From assembly GCF_002954715.1 (NCBI RefSeq), contig NZ_MSCP01000002.1, positions 541,893 to 605,892 of the forward strand: a DNA stretch of 64,000 nucleotides, read 5' to 3'. The translations under genes and the position numbers were made by a program. Origin of the DNA: Aliivibrio sifiae. GTDB taxonomy: Bacteria; Pseudomonadota; Gammaproteobacteria; Enterobacterales; Vibrionaceae. Below, piece by piece: positions 60,901 to 64,000 of this stretch (position 1 is its first letter; every line of letters starts with the position of its first letter). Under the pieces are notes generated by a model. The model was not told where the DNA came from, did no database searches, and saw only the letters and a program-made list of their open reading frames with translations.

Positions 60901-62374
60901 TATCTCAATTAATATTTGTGACCATGTTAGATATACAATTGATAATGATACTTTTGAATTAGATAATAATGATTATGTAAGAGATGGAAAGAGCTATTTC
61001 ATAAAAGTTGATAAGTATTCTTCATTGAATGATTTGCGGCACAATTTTGAATTTCAAGAATGTTTCGCTGATATTATCGGGCTAGTTTTCGATATCCAAG
61101 AAACCAAAGTATTTAGGGATATGGTAAAAGAAGATGACACTTATATCGAACAGACTATTAGGAACGATATTGGTGGAGATGAACTCGTAAGAACACGTGA
61201 ATTACTGGGCATTTCGGATGAGAAACACTCTTTCTGGAAAACAATTTATACATTAATCGGTAAAGAGTATGAATTTGTAACTGATGAACACCTATTGATC
61301 AATGTGGCAGATGACTTAAAAATTAAAAGTGATATAACGGGTATTGATTACTTAAATTTAAATAGCCTTGAAAGCTGTAATAGTATAGTAAGATTGTTCC
61401 AAGAATTAAAAGTTGATATTACTCTATTTAATAAGTGTAGCCATTCATATTATAAAATTGACTTCTCTAAATTTCATAAAACAAATTTAAAACAAGCTTT
61501 TGAAAGTAACTTATATGATTTTAAGAAGAAGTTGTATTCGTGGTGTATAAATGAAAGTGAAGAGAAGAAGTTTACTAGATATATTAATAATTATGAATAT
61601 AACGATGATTTTATTCAGCTAGTTTCACAAGAAAACAAATTTATTTTAATTGTCGATTACAGCCAAAACGTTCAGCAGTTCATAAGTGATAAATTTTCTT
61701 TAGGTGGTATAAAGGCGACTGAAATAGACTTCCTATCTGTGTATCAACAGAACGAAAAAATAATTAAAATTGATTGCTTAGAAGGCGATGCTGAATACTT
61801 AAGTTTGCTCTATTTCTCTCACAAGACAAAAGAGATAACAGATTATATTGATTCTAATACGGCTAAGGAACAAGAAGCTAAGGGCGAACGAGAAAATAGT
61901 GCTAAAAAGAATGATAAGCCAATTAAAAAGGCTAATGAGGCTACACTAGGGAAACCAAAGCCTGCAAGTAGCGCTCGTTTTAAAGGCAAGAAACCATATA
62001 AACATTCTTCATCAAGTGATAATCGTAAAAAAGAAATTGGCAATGACTCGGAAGAAGACGTTTATGCATATTTAGTTAATGAGTATGGTAAAAACAAGGT
62101 TACTTGGATTTCGAAAGATGATGATGGTTATGGTTGCGACATTAAATATATAAATAAAGATGGTGTTACTAAATATGTAGAAGTTAAAACACTTTCTGGA
62201 AGTAAATTTCATATATCTAAAAATGAGATAGAGTTCTATAAAGAAAATATAGAACATTATGAAATATTTCTTGTTGGTGATAAAATAAATATAATAAAAA
62301 ATATAGATTTTGACGATAAAGAAAAGTTCCGTGTTGATGGGAAAGAGTTTATCGTAACTTATAACATTCTTTAA
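57965..62374 (+). CDS. NO VEIN-like protein: GHKL ATPase plus PD-(D/E)xK-type end
   Basis: This 1469-residue protein begins with a sacsin/GHKL-type ATPase domain (N-box ELLQNADDEQ at 49-58; G2 box GNKGLGFRS at 110-118). The central 1200 residues are of unknown fold. A charged Lys/Glu/Ser-rich linker precedes a C-terminal NOV_C (DUF3883) domain with nuclease-like residues D1392 and E1406-V-K1408. The start is TTG 57965; relatives have residues ahead of the next ATG. It lies 85 bp behind the UvrA-like gene, so it may be a separate unit. A defence role is plausible by family. Confidence 0.75.
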   Translation: MKELSIKSLILEEISKRKDVYQKSPADMVSAFNREVETEKEYNGRQLLELLQNADDEQSKDVRIELDTVNNILIISNKGESESCTPFSAKGIRSLMISNLSTKTSKKYIGNKGLGFRSIINWSETISINSKGLNIEFSNEIVNQVFDELFTPEERADIRAEQKLPESVYPIPFLSIPKVSEKANDNWVTSIKINYKPRFLKDIKQQINGLKNEILLFLNSIETLEIYVDDEPVKSIHKSNLAKKWTVFEKNERLPSEYWDKENEEEFYDLKIALQDDLSCDIKELFAYFPTKLIIDLPFIVHGTFELNSSRNEINNSPKNQFILEKLVELIISTAKKLTKTSVNFKALEMLSYSNPNNVLFELGFYNAIDEAIEHLDIFPCLDGRYRRKSEVLFLNELSVFVQDVKKEYLFKNLIIPSDGSIDITTFDVKNSISTKPLTELSKSITCLKERASLIFMFHNSFKHETKLEFLVDSNSDVISLDDDVYTPSTQKFSLPDYVNIKFMHKELFAQLIIKFGIESSDKTRELQKLLNEITNIQQYQPVPVIQKIISSTNKLLTDNPSTNAELIRKMVLSLYENYLKLDKTQIPSGTKVQLLNKSGLISEAKDLYLSNSYPSGKLTEFLFEGILNDTNYLSDFHSLSFTDQDLESVEQFFLWLGVNKYTKFIMHKDIQNYNYRDFVFEHRKKPINYRGNSLSYTEISKFTEIVEKITLEKLVIWFCLDPLIQKQLDHYSNDDVFKYSKVGESTTSYYHILNANPSFITYQVKSKGLFNDFFVGNANWSPLINELDFDFEYKAFEKYDLNRPSIESALIKLGAVDKFEKLSIDSVNRIVNSLAKKAPDGKQTQTIYKLCIKHFEKNATILDTSKTLLFATKDDKKRYFPAKEVFYNGNIRLPKKITSTKAIFNYPRRQSTPKIIELFGINNLSSLEIKIENKTILKTLNEDFSIFLENITQYILVYRVQNIEKDKEAKDELAKLKNISINICDHVRYTIDNDTFELDNNDYVRDGKSYFIKVDKYSSLNDLRHNFEFQECFADIIGLVFDIQETKVFRDMVKEDDTYIEQTIRNDIGGDELVRTRELLGISDEKHSFWKTIYTLIGKEYEFVTDEHLLINVADDLKIKSDITGIDYLNLNSLESCNSIVRLFQELKVDITLFNKCSHSYYKIDFSKFHKTNLKQAFESNLYDFKKKLYSWCINESEEKKFTRYINNYEYNDDFIQLVSQENKFILIVDYSQNVQQFISDKFSLGGIKATEIDFLSVYQQNEKIIKIDCLEGDAEYLSLLYFSHKTKEITDYIDSNTAKEQEAKGERENSAKKNDKPIKKANEATLGKPKPASSARFKGKKPYKHSSSSDNRKKEIGNDSEEDVYAYLVNEYGKNKVTWISKDDDGYGCDIKYINKDGVTKYVEVKTLSGSKFHISKNEIEFYKENIEHYEIFLVGDKINIIKNIDFDDKEKFRVDGKEFIVTYNIL

Positions 62375-62403
62375 CTTTAAAGCTAATTAGGTAACTCCAA
62401 TCG

Positions 62404-62423
62404 TAAAGCCTCATCAGGGGCTT
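62404..62423 (+). terminator. Terminator after the NO VEIN-like gene
   Basis: AAAGCC / GGCTTT form a short stem with an 8-base loop, 30 bp past the stop, ending with TTTAATT. It is a weak terminator. Confidence 0.55.
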
Positions 62424-62549
62424 TAATTACAACAGTATTATTTTCTTTCAGGTGATGGGATTAGAACTCGAGCTATAGCTAACCAGAAGGTGAATGAACT
62501 ATGGCTTATGGAGTGACCAAAGATAGCTTTGCTTACAATCAATAGCACC

Positions 62550-63887
62550 TTATTTGAAACCATTGAGTTTAGAATTATGAATCTCGGGAAAAGTAACAAG
62601 ATTTATTATTTCAGATAATTTAGCCATTGAATACTTTTTACCATAGCGACCAAATGTCATGCTTTGATGTGTATGCCCAACAAGTTGTGCTACTAGTGAT
62701 TCTTCAACCCCTTTTTGCTTCAGTTCATCAATGAATGTATGTCTAAAGCCATAAGCAGTAGGGCGAGCCTTTGCAGGCATACCTATTGCCGTCTGTAAGC
62801 GTCCAAATTGCTGACAGTAACGTTTTGAGCAGTCTTGCCATTTTCCATCAGGCTTATAATTAAAGAGCTGAATACAACGCGCAGCCTTACGATTAGCTAC
62901 ATAATCTAGAAATCCTTTTCCTATTAAGTGAGGGTGAATAGGTATATAACGTAAACTACTTGCTGTTTTAATGTGTTGACCCTCACCATCTTCAGAAACG
63001 ACAAAACATTCGATACCATCTTTATTACAAATATCAGCTACACGTAACTGACAGGCTTCTGCTGGACGTAACCCGTGATAAAGCATAATTGCAGTAACCC
63101 ATTTAAACTCGTCAGGCTTAGCTTGAAAAGCGGCGGAGCGGTATAGTTTCAGCAAATCCTTAATAGACCATCGTTCACGCTCTTCATCTTGAGTTTTCTT
63201 CTTTGTTTGTTCTTTAACCGCAATCTCTTGAAATGGGTTTTCTGCGATGTAGTTCATTTGCTTACACCATTTGAAGAATTGACGACATGAGGCTAAATAA
63301 TCTTTGTTAGTTTTATAGCTTCGTCCTTCTTGATATAAGCGGTCACGAAAGCGAACGGCATCGGCACTGGTGATTTGAGAAATACAATCTAGAGTTAATG
63401 CAGATAAGAAGTGGGCTGTACGCTGGTTGAGTTGTTCTATTGTAAGAGGGCGCACTTTAGCGTGTTGCTTTGAAGCAATGAACTCTTCAAGTGCTTTTTG
63501 TTGAGTAATGATTGTTTTTGGTTGTATAGCAGCAAGATCCGAAATATTTGTAGTTGTTTGGGGTTGAAGCGAACTAATAGTTCGCACTTGTCGAACAGGT
63601 AAGCGGATTGTATCGCGCAGAGTAAAGCTATCTCGTACTTGGTTGACGAGTACATCAACGTTATCACGGAAGGTACTAGGGTTACATTCTTGGAAAGCAT
63701 CATCGATGAGCTTTCTAAGTTGCGGAACCAGGATGAAATTACGATCGACGGCTTCATCACGTCGTTTAGTGAGTAAAGAAATTTTCAAGTCAAAAGGAAA
63801 GCCATTATCACGTAAGGACTTAGGCAAACAAATGCGGGTATAGTAGGTCGAGTTTGGGGCACGAAAAAGGTACATTGTCTCAGTCAA
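62550..63887 (-). CDS. Tyrosine recombinase (terminal integrase of the island)
   Basis: This 445-residue integrase has catalytic R, H-x-x-R, H and Y motifs in MLYHGLRPAEACQL, YGFRHTFIDEL and VGHTHQSMTFGRYG, with a long N-terminal arm-binding part. It lies 68 bp from the right direct repeat, the standard position for an island integrase beside its att site. It is probably the enzyme that made the 23-bp duplication. Confidence 0.9.
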   Translation of the reverse strand: MTETMYLFRAPNSTYYTRICLPKSLRDNGFPFDLKISLLTKRRDEAVDRNFILVPQLRKLIDDAFQECNPSTFRDNVDVLVNQVRDSFTLRDTIRLPVRQVRTISSLQPQTTTNISDLAAIQPKTIITQQKALEEFIASKQHAKVRPLTIEQLNQRTAHFLSALTLDCISQITSADAVRFRDRLYQEGRSYKTNKDYLASCRQFFKWCKQMNYIAENPFQEIAVKEQTKKKTQDEERERWSIKDLLKLYRSAAFQAKPDEFKWVTAIMLYHGLRPAEACQLRVADICNKDGIECFVVSEDGEGQHIKTASSLRYIPIHPHLIGKGFLDYVANRKAARCIQLFNYKPDGKWQDCSKRYCQQFGRLQTAIGMPAKARPTAYGFRHTFIDELKQKGVEESLVAQLVGHTHQSMTFGRYGKKYSMAKLSEIINLVTFPEIHNSKLNGFK

Positions 63888-63925
63888 TCCTGTGTGATGA
63901 CTTAATGCAGCCCAAAAAACGAGAA

Positions 63926-63949
63926 AAGCCCTTGAATAATCAAGGGCTT
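63926..63949 (-). terminator. Terminator beside the right direct repeat
   Basis: AAGCCCTTGA / TCAAGGGCTT form a perfect 10-bp stem with a 4-base loop, running into T residues on the minus strand. The layout matches the terminator by the left repeat. Confidence 0.75.
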
Positions 63950-63955
63950 AATGTT

Positions 63956-63978
63956 TGGTGGAGGGATAGGGATTTGAA
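63956..63978 (-). repeat. Right 23-bp direct repeat, attR-like
   Basis: An exact copy of 46313-46335. On the minus strand it reads as a tRNA-like 3' end (…TCCCTCCACCA). The bases to its right do not complete a T-stem, so no full tRNA is visible before the window ends. Confidence 0.8.
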
Positions 63979-64000
63979 TGCTACACCTATCAACTAAAAA

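Noticed and set aside
62450..62520. tRNA-like GTTCTAATCCCATCACC on the minus strand
   Set aside because: It resembles a T-loop end, but no cloverleaf could be completed and no CCA end follows. It may be an old att remnant, but there is too little to call.

Overview
The window looks like a Vibrionaceae chromosome, most probably Aliivibrio (the V. fischeri group). The DNA is AT-rich, and the genes recognised by eye (ebgR, lacZ, melB, galETKM, yidK-like, ygjH, brnQ) encode proteins close to enterobacterial and vibrio versions. The species call is inference; no database search was possible.

Bases 1-28,440 form a large galactoside locus. It holds a partial EbgR-type repressor running off the left edge, a GalR/GalS-type repressor, a full LacZ, and two GH36 alpha-galactosidases. 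Each alpha-galactosidase gene is followed by its own sugar transporter: a MelB-type symporter for the first and a YidK-type Na+/solute symporter for the second. Next come the Leloir genes galE-galT-galK-galM, a hybrid sensor kinase and a second GalR paralogue. Palindromes built on TGTAAACGTTTACA lie in front of lacZ, alpha-galactosidase 1, melB, galE and the second galR paralogue. A different palindrome built on TTGTTTTCGAAAACAA lies between a third LacI-family gene and alpha-galactosidase 2. The locus would therefore import alpha- and beta-galactosides, split them in the cytoplasm and feed galactose to the Leloir pathway. A two-gene module (cNMP-binding/CBS/nucleotidyltransferase protein plus DEDDh exonuclease) occurs twice, both times downstream of a LacI-family gene.

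Bases 28,500-46,250 are ordinary core or accessory chromosome: YgjH, an alanine/Na+ symporter, a beta-lactamase-fold hydrolase, an LruC-domain secreted protein with a lipoprotein, RidA, BrnQ with an unannotated leader peptide rich in valine codons, an HDAC-like amidohydrolase, a GGDEF protein, a fructose-type PTS pair, HdeD and an MscS-type channel.

Bases 46,313-63,978 are a 17.7-kb genomic island. It is bounded by a perfect 23-bp direct repeat that resembles a tRNA 3' end, with a tyrosine recombinase beside the right copy. Its left part carries mobility functions: a KfrA-like coiled-coil protein with a 47-bp perfect palindrome, a MobV-like relaxase with a nested-hairpin, oriT-like region, and a second tyrosine recombinase. 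It also has a 55-bp tandem repeat array and a lone MbcA/ParS toxin-binding domain. The right part is the most interesting stretch: a 64-residue Cys-rich peptide gene, two E1/ThiF-like enzymes each with a PqqD/RRE-like N-terminal domain, and a shortened UvrA-like double ABC ATPase. This looks like an unrecognised RiPP (modified peptide) pathway. It is followed by a 1469-residue NO VEIN-like protein (GHKL ATPase plus PD-(D/E)xK-type end) that may be a defence effector.
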